Shown: positions 18,684 through 28,390 of the stretch, piece by piece
Layout: the number at the start of each line of letters is the position of its first letter
Position numbering within the stretch: position 1 is the first letter of the stretch
Source of the DNA: CALAGJ01 sp964293305
Lineage (GTDB): Bacteria; Bacteroidota; Bacteroidia; Chitinophagales; Chitinophagaceae
Reading direction: 5' to 3'
Length of the DNA: 63,802 nucleotides
Assembly (NCBI GenBank): GCA_964293305.1
Contig: CAXYYO010000017.1
Coordinates: 1 to 63,802 of the forward strand
Program-made: the position numbers and the translations under genes
The notes under the pieces: generated by a model
Told to the model about the DNA's origin: nothing
The model's input: only the letters and a program-made list of their open reading frames with translations
Database searches by the model: none

Positions 18684-21023
18684 ATGAAGAAATATTTTTT
18701 GATAATGATTTATTGCTTTTTAGCAATGATGCTAAATGCACAGTTTTCCCAGACAATAAGGGGTACTGTTGCAGATGAAATTTTACACCATCCCATAGCA
18801 GGAGCCACAGTAAGAATAGCCGGTTCAGAGATAGCTGTGGTTACAAATTCTGCAGGTTATTTTAGAATTGATAATGTGGGTGTGGGAAATGTGACGCTGC
18901 TTATTTTTAATATTGGTTTTAAAGACAATGCCATACCCAATATAGTGGTGGATGCAGGCAAAGAAGTGGTGTTAAATGTTTTAATGCAAGAATCAGTGCA
19001 TGTACAAGAAGCTGTAATTGTAAAAAGCATTAGTAGGAAAAATAAACCCATCAATGAACTGAGTGTGGTTAGTACACGTGCATTTACCGTGGAGGAAACG
19101 CAACGATATGCTGCGGCTGTCAATGATCCACTACGCATGGCCACAAACTATGCAGGTGTGGCTGCGGCTGAAGATGGTAATAATAATATTGTGATAAGGG
19201 GAAATTCGCCCACTGGCATGCTTTGGCGTATGGAAGGTATTGATATTCCAAATCCTAATCACTTTGTATCACAGGGTAGTAGTGGTGGCGGCATATCAAT
19301 TTTGAGTGCCCAATTGCTATCAAATTCAGATTTTGTAACAGGTGCTTTTGCAGCTGAATATGGCAATGCGTTGAGTGGTGTATTTGATCTAAAATTGAGG
19401 AAAGGAAATAACGAAAAAAGAGAAATAACATTACAAGCAGGTGTACTTGGTTTGAATGGTGCTATAGAAGGCCCCATAAGCAAGACTTATAAAGGTTCAT
19501 ATTTAATTAATTATCGTTATTCTACTCTTTCACTATTAGATAAATTAGGGGTGAATCTAGGTGGTGGTACTACAAACTTTCAGGATCTTTCCTACAATAT
19601 ATACCTACCTGCGGGCAAGGCTGGAACCTTTACTGTGTTTGGCTTTAATGGCAAAAGTGATCAGGGCTATGATGCAGAAGAAGATAGTAGTTTATGGAAA
19701 ACTGATGGCGATAGATATACGGCAACCTTTATTTCAAATACTTATTTTAATGGAATAACACACACCATCAATATAGGTAGGGATACTAAATTGAATACTG
19801 CTGTGGGCTATTCCTTTTCTACACTAAACTATAACGAAAATTTTTTAGAAGAAGATCAATCTAAAACACCATCTTTTGATGGTTTGAATAACACAGGAAA
19901 ATTTACAGCAAGTAGTAATTTTAACCACCGCATCAATAGAAAAAATAGCATAAGAGCAGGTGTAATTTTAAACCAAGCAGATTTTAAATTTTTCGAAGCG
20001 TCAAAAGAAAATAATGCAAGTAATCTTACTATTACCAATAATATAAAAAGCAGCGCTACTACAATACAATCTTATGCAAATTGGCAACTTAAAATAACAG
20101 ATAAATTGAGTTTTAATGCTGGCATTCATTATCTAAAACTATTTTACAATAATACACAGAACTTAGAGCCACGCTTTTCTGCAAAATGGGATGTACATCC
20201 AAAACATAGTGTTGCCGCAGGTTTTGGAATGCATAGCCAATTGCAAGGATGGGGTGTATATTTTACGGAACAAAAAGATGAAAATGGCAATGTATCTATG
20301 CCAAATAAAAACTTAGACCTTACGAAAGCCGCACACTATGTTGTCAGTTATAGCTATGCCTTAAGTAAATACTTACGTTTGAAAACAGAAGTATATTATC
20401 AACAGCTATTTAATGTACCTGTAAGCACTAGTGATACTAATACCATTTCCACCCTTAACATACTGAATACATATATCAATGACCCGCTTGTAAATGAGGG
20501 GAAAGGAAGAAATTATGGATTGGAAATATCGGTTGAAAAATATTTAGATCAGCATTATTATTTTATGTGGAGCAATGCAATCTATCAAAGCAAATACACT
20601 GCCAGTGATGGTATAGAACGCAATACAAGGTTTAACGGAAATTTCATCAGCAATATAGTGGCTGGAAAAGAATTCATATTTGCCGAAGGCAAAAGAACAC
20701 TGGGTTTAAACTTCAGAATATTATACACAGGTGGCAATAGATATACTCCAATTGATGAAGCGCAATCAAAGGTGGTGGGATATACTGTTTCTCTGGATCA
20801 AGAAGCCTTTAGTCTTCAAAATCCGGCTTACTTCAGAACCGATATTCGTATTAGCATGAAATGGAATAGAAAAAATCTTACCAGTACTTTGTCTTTAGAC
20901 TTACAGAATGCAACCAATAGACAAAATATTTATAGCAGATATTTCGATATAACAAAAGGTGGATTAGTTACCAATTATCAAACAGGTATTATACCAATAC
21001 TAAATTATAAAGTTGAATTTTAA
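18684..21023 (+). CDS. TonB-dependent outer-membrane receptor with carboxypeptidase-like N-domain
   Basis: Outer-membrane beta-barrel transporter driven by TonB. It has 779 residues: signal peptide (1-19, ending MMLNAQF), a carboxypeptidase-D regulatory-like beta domain (about 24-115, IRGTVADEILHHPIAGATVRI), a plug domain (about 120-240, with NIVIRGNSPTGMLWRMEGIDIPNPNHF), then the barrel ending NYKVEF. The C-terminal Phe is as expected for barrel insertion. The closest group is the SusC/CirA-like receptors without a partner SusD; none is nearby. The substrate is not predictable. It lies 18 bases before the GIN-domain lipoprotein, probably cotranscribed. Confidence 0.93.
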   Translation: MKKYFLIMIYCFLAMMLNAQFSQTIRGTVADEILHHPIAGATVRIAGSEIAVVTNSAGYFRIDNVGVGNVTLLIFNIGFKDNAIPNIVVDAGKEVVLNVLMQESVHVQEAVIVKSISRKNKPINELSVVSTRAFTVEETQRYAAAVNDPLRMATNYAGVAAAEDGNNNIVIRGNSPTGMLWRMEGIDIPNPNHFVSQGSSGGGISILSAQLLSNSDFVTGAFAAEYGNALSGVFDLKLRKGNNEKREITLQAGVLGLNGAIEGPISKTYKGSYLINYRYSTLSLLDKLGVNLGGGTTNFQDLSYNIYLPAGKAGTFTVFGFNGKSDQGYDAEEDSSLWKTDGDRYTATFISNTYFNGITHTINIGRDTKLNTAVGYSFSTLNYNENFLEEDQSKTPSFDGLNNTGKFTASSNFNHRINRKNSIRAGVILNQADFKFFEASKENNASNLTITNNIKSSATTIQSYANWQLKITDKLSFNAGIHYLKLFYNNTQNLEPRFSAKWDVHPKHSVAAGFGMHSQLQGWGVYFTEQKDENGNVSMPNKNLDLTKAAHYVVSYSYALSKYLRLKTEVYYQQLFNVPVSTSDTNTISTLNILNTYINDPLVNEGKGRNYGLEISVEKYLDQHYYFMWSNAIYQSKYTASDGIERNTRFNGNFISNIVAGKEFIFAEGKRTLGLNFRILYTGGNRYTPIDEAQSKVVGYTVSLDQEAFSLQNPAYFRTDIRISMKWNRKNLTSTLSLDLQNATNRQNIYSRYFDITKGGLVTNYQTGIIPILNYKVEF

Positions 21024-21041
21024 AATTAAAAAATAGAAAAT

Positions 21042-21758
21042 ATGAAAATGAAGTTAACAGCAGCAATTGTAGTGCTTGCACTAGGTTTAAATTCTTGTAC
21101 AAAGGAAGTGGTAAATGGTAGTGGACCTGTTGTAAGTGAACAAAGAAATATAAATAATTACACGGCCATAGATTTACAATTGAGTGCCACAATATATTAT
21201 ACAGAAGCAGATACCTTCTCAATGGAAATTATTGCGCAGCAAAATGTAATAGATGAAATCAGTACAGACGTGAATGATGGGAAGCTAGTAATTCGTTTAC
21301 CTTGGGATACTAAACTTAAATCTTACAATACAATTACAATTAATATAGCTGCACCGGCAGTAAGTGATTTTACTGTAAGTGGTAGTGGCAATATTTATTC
21401 AAATAACATACTTCATGTACTCAATAGTGATTTTAACATAAGTGGTAGCGGCAAGATCGAGATTATTGGAGTAGAAACAAATGATATTGATGCCAGAATA
21501 AGTGGTAGTGGAAGACTAACGATAAATGGGGGAACTAGCATAAATGCAGATATAACTATAAGTGGCAGCGGCAATGCTAACATTGAAAATGTAATGAGTG
21601 AGTATGTAACAACAAATACTAGTGGCTCAGGGGATTGCAGGGTGTTTGCAACAAATACATTAGATGTAAAGATTAGCGGAAGTGGCAAAGTCTATTATGC
21701 AGGTAATCCCTCAATCACAAAATCCATCAGTGGAAGTGGAAAATTGATACAACTTTAA
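21042..21758 (+). CDS. GIN-domain (DUF2807) lipoprotein
   Basis: Secreted or envelope lipoprotein of 238 residues; signal ends LGLNSC, with lipidated Cys at about residue 19. After a short linker the GIN domain folds as a beta helix; the sequence shows a recurring SGSG motif (ISGSG, VSGSG, TSGSG) every 15-25 residues, at least seven times. Family function is unknown; it is sometimes described as a putative autotransporter head. Cotranscription with the TonB receptor suggests a surface or periplasmic role in the same process (inference). Confidence 0.92.
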   Translation: MKMKLTAAIVVLALGLNSCTKEVVNGSGPVVSEQRNINNYTAIDLQLSATIYYTEADTFSMEIIAQQNVIDEISTDVNDGKLVIRLPWDTKLKSYNTITINIAAPAVSDFTVSGSGNIYSNNILHVLNSDFNISGSGKIEIIGVETNDIDARISGSGRLTINGGTSINADITISGSGNANIENVMSEYVTTNTSGSGDCRVFATNTLDVKISGSGKVYYAGNPSITKSISGSGKLIQL

Positions 21759-21918
21759 TATCACTTACAAAAGGTGGAAGTATTTCAATAATTTGTAGCT
21801 CAATTGACCATGGAATGGAGGACACACAAGACATACTGTTCTCCATTCATTTGTATCATATTACTGTAAAATAAAAGATACTTTGGCATGGACAATATAT
21901 ACCACGTACATTGCCTCC

Positions 21919-23295
21919 ATGAAAAAATTTGCACCAGGATTTTCCATTATTGTTATGTCTATACTTATAGCATATACTACACAAGCTCAAAAAAACGAGG
22001 AGAGTAGCTACAGCATTCTTCGCATAAAAATTACACCGACCATATTATCTAAGATGCATGCTGTTGGTGTGTATATTGATGAAGGTGAACGCAATAAAGA
22101 CAATCAATTTACTAGTGTTTTCAGTGCCTATGAAAGAAAAAAATTAGAGCAAGCAGGTGTTTCTTTTATAGTTATACATGAAGATGCAACACTTGAATTT
22201 GAACAAAGAAATTTAATAGATGTACAGCAACACCCCAATCCTAAATCGGAGGCAGCCACAAGTGCTATAAACTGCAATTTCCCTGTACCAAATATGTTTG
22301 AACTGGGCTCAATGGGTGGTTATTTAAAATATGAGGAAATGCTTGCAGCATTAGACAGCATGCATGCAAAATATCCTACTTTATGCAGCGAGAAAATACC
22401 AATCAGTAATACTACAAAAACATGGGAAGGACGCCCATTGTATTATGTAAAAATTTCAGATAAAGTATCTAAAAATGAAGTAAATGAACCGAAAGTTTTA
22501 TATACAGGTGTGCATCATGCCCGTGAAGCAATGAGCCTTATCAATCTCATTTATTTTATGGAGTATATCCTTGAAAATTATAATACAAATGCAGAAGCAA
22601 AACAGATTATCAATAAATGTGAGCTGTATTTTGTTCCTTGTGTAAATCCTGATGGATATATATACAATCAAACACAGAACCCCAATGGTGGCGGTATGTG
22701 GCGCAAGAACAGGAGAAAAGAAGGTGTAGTTACAAATGGTGTTGATTTGAATAGAAATTATGGGTTTCAGTGGGGATTGAATAATGGTTCATCTGGCAGT
22801 GCCAATAGTGATACTTATAGAGGGCCGGCACCATTTTCAGAAGCTGAATCTCAGTTAATAAAACAACTTGCTATCGATAAAAAATTTACGACCAGTATGC
22901 ACCATCACAGCTATGCTGAAATATTATTTTATCCCTTTGATTATACCAATACAAATTGTATTGATGCAGTACTAATGAAAAGGGCTGGTGATAGCCTTAC
23001 GGCTTGTAATAACTATAGTGTAGAACATGGTGCAGGAAGTTTAGGATATTTAGCAAGTGGCACTACCCCTGATTGGATGTATGGTGACGAAACTTCAAAA
23101 CCAAAATGTTATTCATTTACCAACGAAATTGGTGGCAACAGTTTTTGGCCTTCTAGGTCGAAAATTATACCATTATGCCAAGAGCAGGTTTTGCTCAACA
23201 TGAGGTTGGCTTTATTTGCACTTACACAAACAAAGAAAGTAAATAATATTACTATACCACCTGCCATATCAAGCAATATACCAGTAGTAGAATAA
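21919..23295 (+). CDS. Secreted M14 zinc carboxypeptidase
   Basis: Removes C-terminal residues from peptides outside the cytosol. It has 458 residues with a signal peptide (about 1-24, ending TTQAQ). Zinc ligands sit in the HHARE motif (His200, Glu203) with a later His in SMHHHSY; VNPDGY and DLNRNYGFQW match substrate-binding motifs; the catalytic Glu is in FTNEIGG. The ATG at 21919 was chosen over one at 21883 because only the former starts with a signal peptide. The enzyme ends at SSNIPVVE without a Por sorting domain. Confidence 0.93.
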   Translation: MKKFAPGFSIIVMSILIAYTTQAQKNEESSYSILRIKITPTILSKMHAVGVYIDEGERNKDNQFTSVFSAYERKKLEQAGVSFIVIHEDATLEFEQRNLIDVQQHPNPKSEAATSAINCNFPVPNMFELGSMGGYLKYEEMLAALDSMHAKYPTLCSEKIPISNTTKTWEGRPLYYVKISDKVSKNEVNEPKVLYTGVHHAREAMSLINLIYFMEYILENYNTNAEAKQIINKCELYFVPCVNPDGYIYNQTQNPNGGGMWRKNRRKEGVVTNGVDLNRNYGFQWGLNNGSSGSANSDTYRGPAPFSEAESQLIKQLAIDKKFTTSMHHHSYAEILFYPFDYTNTNCIDAVLMKRAGDSLTACNNYSVEHGAGSLGYLASGTTPDWMYGDETSKPKCYSFTNEIGGNSFWPSRSKIIPLCQEQVLLNMRLALFALTQTKKVNNITIPPAISSNIPVVE

Positions 23296-23297
23296 GA

Positions 23298-24122
23298 TTA
23301 TATTTCTTTTACCATTTCTCTGAAAAGCAGACTCAGCTTGGGTTCTGCATCTTTTGCAGCCTGTAGCACTTCTTCATGGGTAATGGTGTTATTGTCTTCT
23401 CTTATACCTAAATCTGTTATAACACTCATGCCAAAAACCCGCAAGCCACAATGCACTGCGGCTATTACTTCCTGTACAGTACTCATACCCACGGCATGAC
23501 CACCCACCGCTTTTATCAAACGATACTCGGCGTGTGTTTCAAAAGTAGGACCAGTAACTCCCACATAAACACCTTTTTTTAATATGAATCCATGCTGAAC
23601 TGCAATTGTATTTGCAAGCGATATAAGGCTTTTATCATACGGAGCACTCATATCAGGGAAGCGTGTGCCAAGTGTATTTTCATTTCTTCCAATCAGCGGG
23701 TTTTCTGTAAAAAAACTAATATGATCCTCTATAACCATCATATCGCCAACTTGAAAACCCTCACCTACTCCACCTGCTGCATTGGATAATAATAATACTT
23801 CAGCCCCCAGCATTTTCATAACCCTCACCGGATAGCAAACCTGTTGTGGTGTGTAGCCTTCATAATAATGAAATCTACCTGCCATTACCATCACCTCCTT
23901 ATTGCCGAGTTTACCAAAAATAAGATTACCACTATGCCCTTCCACTGTGCTTACCGGAAAATGTGGAATACTATCATAAGATATAGTTTTATCAATAATC
24001 ATTTCATCAGTAAAATTGCCCAAGCCACTCCCTAAGATAACTGCAATGCGTGGCCTGTAGGGCATTTGCGCAGCAATAAAATTAATACTTTCTGTAAGCG
24101 CTGGCATATTAGATATAGACAT
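23298..24122 (-). CDS. punA: Purine-nucleoside phosphorylase
   Basis: Phosphorolyses inosine or guanosine for purine salvage. It has 274 residues of the trimeric PNP family, with the phosphate loop GSGLGNF, HSGNLIFG, GRFHYYEGY, LSNAAGGVGEGF, the purine-binding segment GVYVGVTGPTFETHAEYR and GMSTVQEVIAA. It converges on the M14 gene with a 2-base gap. A promoter (TTG, 19 bases, TACATTTG on the minus strand) lies upstream at 24141-24170. Confidence 0.95.
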   Translation of the reverse strand: MSISNMPALTESINFIAAQMPYRPRIAVILGSGLGNFTDEMIIDKTISYDSIPHFPVSTVEGHSGNLIFGKLGNKEVMVMAGRFHYYEGYTPQQVCYPVRVMKMLGAEVLLLSNAAGGVGEGFQVGDMMVIEDHISFFTENPLIGRNENTLGTRFPDMSAPYDKSLISLANTIAVQHGFILKKGVYVGVTGPTFETHAEYRLIKAVGGHAVGMSTVQEVIAAVHCGLRVFGMSVITDLGIREDNNTITHEEVLQAAKDAEPKLSLLFREMVKEI

Positions 24123-24140
24123 AAATCAAAAAAGTTTCAG

Positions 24141-24170
24141 CAAATGTATGGGCCATAGTTGAGGGAACAA
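24141..24170 (-). promoter_or_regulatory. punA promoter
   Basis: Minus strand TTG, 19 bases, TACATTTG. The -7 box ends 18 bases before the punA start. Confidence 0.6.
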
Positions 24171-24300
24171 CTCTGCCTTTGTAATACGAGGATAGAATGG
24201 CAATACAAAAATATTTTAACACAGCTATCTTTTATATTATTGACGGCTCAAAGGTCATAGGCAGCATATTTGTTTTATCTCTTTACAAAAACACGTTTTC

Positions 24301-25425
24301 ATGAACCCAATAAAATATTGCACAATCCTGCTCAGCATTATTTGCATAAATATCAGTTGCAAAAGCACCGAAAAGCTTTTGAATAAAGGTCAATATGATA
24401 AAGCATTTTACTCGGCTATCAGTCAATTAAAAAAAGATCCGAATCATCAAGCAGCTTCATTATTGCCGGAGGCGTATCATCAATATCAAGCATTGGTGCT
24501 TAGAGAAATCAGCAGTGCAAGGGGAAAAGAGGAAATGCTGGAGCAAGCCTATTCAGGCTATATAGAGCTTCAAAAAATGCATGAAGCCATTTCAAATACG
24601 CCTGGAGCACAAAGAGTTGTAAGACCAGTAGATTATACTGATGAATTAAATGCAGCCGCTGATAATGCTGCTGGATATTTCTATGCGCAAGGCGATATGT
24701 TTTTAGCACATACTGATAAAAGAAATGCTCAAAAAGCATACACTAGTTTTACACGTTCAGATTATTATATTAGGGGCTATAAAGATGTACAGTCAAAGAT
24801 TAGAGCAGCTGAAGATTTAGCTACCACCAATGTAATTGTAAATACAATAGATCAAAGATTTGGCTACTATAATATTAATGGTGGGTTTTTTGAAAATGAT
24901 TTATTTTGGCAATTACAAAATAGCGCAGGCCGCAATAGCTTTTATAAATTTTATAATTACAGTACAGGTAGAAATCTTAGAGCAGATCAATACATGGATA
25001 TAGCCATGTATGATGTATGGATAAGCCCCGTGTATAGCAATAACTATAATTATGAAGTGTCAAAAAATATATCAGTACCTGATGATAATAACCCTGGAGA
25101 AACAAAAACGATTACCGTATCGGCAACTGTAACTGTGAAGCGTAGCATTATAGACAGCAGGGCTGTAATGGACTGCAGGATAACAGATGTAGTAGATAGA
25201 CGAATGCTACTTACAGACAGATTTGGAGCGCAATATTCATGGGAAAATAAAACAGGTACTTATCAGGGAGATAGCCGTGCTCTGAGCGATAGTGATTGGG
25301 CAATTGTAAGAGGAGCATACAACAATCCACCTTCGCAGGATGAATTGTACAGAGAGCTTACAAAACAATTATTGAACGATTTTAGCAATAGGATGAGACA
25401 ATTTTATACCGCAAGATTTGACTAA
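24301..25425 (+). CDS. Lipoprotein with TPR-like start, unknown function
   Basis: A 374-residue protein with a lipoprotein signal (hydrophobic stretch then NISCKS, Cys at about residue 20). Residues 21-75 (LLNKGQYDKAFYSAISQLKKDPNHQAA) look like one TPR helix pair. The remainder mixes helices with a beta-rich C-terminal half ending ADSDWAIVRGAYNNPPSQDELY. No named family is recognised; homologous lipoproteins of similar layout are common in Chitinophagaceae (recollection, not checked). Confidence 0.8.
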   Translation: MNPIKYCTILLSIICINISCKSTEKLLNKGQYDKAFYSAISQLKKDPNHQAASLLPEAYHQYQALVLREISSARGKEEMLEQAYSGYIELQKMHEAISNTPGAQRVVRPVDYTDELNAAADNAAGYFYAQGDMFLAHTDKRNAQKAYTSFTRSDYYIRGYKDVQSKIRAAEDLATTNVIVNTIDQRFGYYNINGGFFENDLFWQLQNSAGRNSFYKFYNYSTGRNLRADQYMDIAMYDVWISPVYSNNYNYEVSKNISVPDDNNPGETKTITVSATVTVKRSIIDSRAVMDCRITDVVDRRMLLTDRFGAQYSWENKTGTYQGDSRALSDSDWAIVRGAYNNPPSQDELYRELTKQLLNDFSNRMRQFYTARFD

Positions 25426-25436
25426 TGCCGTAAGTC

Positions 25437-26246
25437 CTATTTTAATAGTTCGTCCATATTTCTATCATTGGCTATTTTACCTTTTGCTTCAAGCATTCGC
25501 ATGTCCTTTGCATCTTGCAAAAACTCACTGGCAAAAATGAATTTATTGAGTCTGTCATTATTGGAGAAAATAATTTCTTTGTTATTGCCCTCCCATTCTT
25601 TTTTACCTTGATACATGTATACAATATGATCTCCAATTTCCATTACACTATTCATATCGTGGGTTACTACAATGGTGGTTATATTAAACTCAAGAGTTAT
25701 TTCCTTAATCAACTTATCAATCACCAATGAAGTTTGTGGATCAAGACCGCTGTTGGGCTCGTCACAAAAAAGAAACTTTGGATTTAATACAATGGCTCTT
25801 GCTATACCCACCCGCTTTTTCATACCACCACTTATTTCAGCTGGGTATTTTTTTGAAGCTTCTTTGAGGTTAACCCTATCCAATACTTCGGCCACACGAT
25901 CTCTTCTAAGTTTTAAACTATTTCGAGAAAACATTTGCAGGGGAAACATTACGTTTTCTTCCACGGTCATACTATCAAACAATGCACTACCCTGAAAGAG
26001 CATACCTATTTGCTGGCGCAATTCCTTTCGCTGTTCATTATTCATGTTCAGCATATTTCTTCCTTCATATTTTACAATTCCTTCATCAGGCTGAAGTAGG
26101 CCTACCATACATTTTGTAAGTACTGTTTTTCCACTTCCACTTGTACCTATAATCAGGTTGCACTTACCGGGCTCCATTACTGCGCTGATGTCATCTAAAA
26201 CTACCTTATCGGCAAATGCTTTTTTTATATTTAAAACTTCAATCAT
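25437..26246 (-). CDS. ABC transporter ATP-binding protein (MlaF-like)
   Basis: ATPase of a phospholipid-type transporter. It has 269 residues with Walker A GTSGSGKT (about 34-41), the Q-loop, signature ISGGMKKR, Walker B FLFCDEPNSGLDP and the switch His in VVTHDM. The sequence is closest to MlaF/Ttg2A, which acts with an MlaE permease and an MCE protein to move phospholipids between membranes. The permease and MCE genes are not in the window. It starts 10 bases after lysA and could be cotranscribed with it. Confidence 0.88.
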   Translation of the reverse strand: MIEVLNIKKAFADKVVLDDISAVMEPGKCNLIIGTSGSGKTVLTKCMVGLLQPDEGIVKYEGRNMLNMNNEQRKELRQQIGMLFQGSALFDSMTVEENVMFPLQMFSRNSLKLRRDRVAEVLDRVNLKEASKKYPAEISGGMKKRVGIARAIVLNPKFLFCDEPNSGLDPQTSLVIDKLIKEITLEFNITTIVVTHDMNSVMEIGDHIVYMYQGKKEWEGNNKEIIFSNNDRLNKFIFASEFLQDAKDMRMLEAKGKIANDRNMDELLK

Positions 26247-26256
26247 TCAAATCAAT

Positions 26257-27471
26257 TTATTGTATTACTTCTATCTGATTGCGCAGCAACTCGTCAAAAT
26301 TATCACGCTTACGTATGAGGTGCAATGCATTATTTTTTATTAACACTTCTGCGGGTCTTAGTCTGCTATTGAAATTACTACTCATTTCAAAACCATAAGC
26401 ACCTGCATTATGAAATACGAGTAAATCTTCTTCACGCACTTCTGCAATTTTTCTGTCCCAAGCAAAAGTATCTGTTTCGCAAAGATTGCCTACCACCGTA
26501 TATATGCGTGGTGCTCCTTCGGGATGACTGATGTTTTCTATTCTGTGATATGATTCATAAAACATTGGCCTTATGAGGTGATTAAATCCACTATTTACTC
26601 CAACAAATACAGTAGCAGTAGTTTGCTTTATTACATTTGCTTTTACAATAAAATAACCTGCATCACTTACTAAATATTTTCCCGGCTCAAACCATACTTC
26701 TAATCTTCTACCCGTTTCCTGTTCATGCTCAGCCAGTGCAGCAGCTACCATATTGCCCAAGAGTTCTACATCTGTAGCCATATCATCCGCATGATAGGGC
26801 ACTTTAAACCCACTCCCCAAATCTATAAACCGGATATGGGGAAAGTGCTTAGATGCCTCAAACATAACATCAAGCCCCTGCAAAAAAACATTTACATCTT
26901 TTATTTCACTGCCTGTATGCATGTGTAGGCCTGTAACCAAAAGATTGGTTGTTTTTACCACACGCTCTATATGTCTGAGCTGGTGTATACTTATTCCAAA
27001 TTTACTATCAACATGTCCTGTTGAAATTTTGAAATTTCCGCCAGCCATAATATGCGGATTGATGCGTATGCACACCGGGTAACTATTGCCATATTTATGA
27101 CCAAATTTTTCGAGTAGCGATATATTATCAATATTTATATGTACACCATGTTGCTTGGCAAGATCTAACTCATCAAAATCAACACAGTTTGGCGTATATA
27201 AAATTTGATCTGGGGTAAACCCTGCACGCAATCCTAACATTACTTCATTGATGCTCACACAATCCAAACCGCTTCCAGCTTGTCGTAATAACCGCAACAC
27301 ATTAATATTTGTAAGGGCTTTACAGGCATAATAAAATCTGGCTGTGCATGCGCTAAATGCGGATTTTAATTTTTCCAATTGGTCCGTAATCTGCTCTGCA
27401 TGATAAACATATAATGGCGTACCAAACTCCTTTGCCGCCTTTATTAAAATATCATTACTAAGCCCACTCAT
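26257..27471 (-). CDS. lysA: Diaminopimelate decarboxylase
   Basis: PLP enzyme that makes L-lysine from meso-diaminopimelate. It has 404 residues in a TIM barrel plus beta domain; the PLP lysine is in YYACKALTN (about Lys51), followed by GLHMHTGSEI, GSGFKVPY, EPGKYLVS and the C-terminal CETDTFAWD and GAYGFEMSSNF. A -7-like box TACATTCG ends 4 bases before the start codon, predicting a leaderless mRNA. dapD lies 21 kb away; lysA here sits with the MlaF-like gene. Confidence 0.94.
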   Translation of the reverse strand: MSGLSNDILIKAAKEFGTPLYVYHAEQITDQLEKLKSAFSACTARFYYACKALTNINVLRLLRQAGSGLDCVSINEVMLGLRAGFTPDQILYTPNCVDFDELDLAKQHGVHINIDNISLLEKFGHKYGNSYPVCIRINPHIMAGGNFKISTGHVDSKFGISIHQLRHIERVVKTTNLLVTGLHMHTGSEIKDVNVFLQGLDVMFEASKHFPHIRFIDLGSGFKVPYHADDMATDVELLGNMVAAALAEHEQETGRRLEVWFEPGKYLVSDAGYFIVKANVIKQTTATVFVGVNSGFNHLIRPMFYESYHRIENISHPEGAPRIYTVVGNLCETDTFAWDRKIAEVREEDLLVFHNAGAYGFEMSSNFNSRLRPAEVLIKNNALHLIRKRDNFDELLRNQIEVIQ

Positions 27472-27475
27472 GTGG

Positions 27476-27483
27476 CGAATGTA
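27476..27483 (-). promoter_or_regulatory. -7-like box abutting the lysA start
   Basis: Minus strand TACATTCG, 4 bases before the lysA ATG (one mismatch from TAnnTTTG). No TTTG or TTG is found at the usual -33 distance, so the promoter class is uncertain. Confidence 0.45.
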
Positions 27484-27573
27484 TAAAAGCGAAAATAGTT
27501 ATAGCTATTTTTTATAGTGAAATGAGGAGCAAGCATTTCTCACAGATTGAATGAATGCCTAATTGAGTAGTAA

Positions 27574-28323
27574 TTAAGAATCGGATGCTTCACCCGTAAA
27601 AGGGGTTATATTCTCAGCATTTTGTAAAGCGGAATCTTCGTGTGTCGGGTCAGAAGTATCCGCTTTAATTTCATCGGATATTTCGATATTCTCTGGTATT
27701 ACCTGATCTTCAGAAGGGGTATTAAATTCTATTTCTCCTGCGGAATGGTTGATAACTGTAGGTTCTATAAACTGCTCTGCAAGCACTTCTTTTATCTTTG
27801 GTAAATCATCTGTTGTATTGATGCCAAAATAATCCATGAAATTCTTAGATGTTGCATAAATCAAAGGCTTTCCGGGCAAATGTTCATTTCTACCACTGAT
27901 AATAATAAGTTCTTTCTCCAATAATTTCTGAATACTATAATCGCTATTTACACCTCGTATTGATTCTATTTCTCCTTTAGTAATGGGTTGCTTATACGCA
28001 ATGATACTAAGCGTTTCAAGTGCAGCAGTACTGAGTCTTTTTAAAAACTTATCTCCATTTAACTGGGCAATGGTTTGATGAAAATCTTTTTTGGATAAAA
28101 ACTGCCAGCCTCCACCACTCTCCTTTACTTCAAATGGATAAAATTCGGTGTTGTATTTTTCTCTGATACCTTCTAAACAACTGTATACCTGATCATGAGA
28201 AACTCGCTCCTCCATAAAACCAAAAGCATTATTAATCAACTCCACTATGTCTGCGGTAGTAAGCGGTTTTTCACTTGCAAAAATGAGCGCCTCAATATGT
28301 GGAATAATAGCCGATAGTTCCAT
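27574..28323 (-). CDS. scpB: Segregation and condensation protein B
   Basis: Partner of SMC and ScpA in chromosome condensation. It has 249 residues: two winged-helix domains in about the first 170 residues (SAIIPHIEALIFASEKPLT, LSIIAYKQPITKGEIESIRGV, GRNEHLPGKPLIYATSKNF) match ScpB, followed by an acidic disordered tail of about 75 residues. scpA is not adjacent. It is a single minus-strand gene between atpG and lysA. Confidence 0.94.
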   Translation of the reverse strand: MELSAIIPHIEALIFASEKPLTTADIVELINNAFGFMEERVSHDQVYSCLEGIREKYNTEFYPFEVKESGGGWQFLSKKDFHQTIAQLNGDKFLKRLSTAALETLSIIAYKQPITKGEIESIRGVNSDYSIQKLLEKELIIISGRNEHLPGKPLIYATSKNFMDYFGINTTDDLPKIKEVLAEQFIEPTVINHSAGEIEFNTPSEDQVIPENIEISDEIKADTSDPTHEDSALQNAENITPFTGEASDS

Positions 28324-28390
28324 TCTGATGCTTTATAGGTATAACAAAAGTTATACTCAGATGCAATATTATTTGGTTTTTACAGATGGT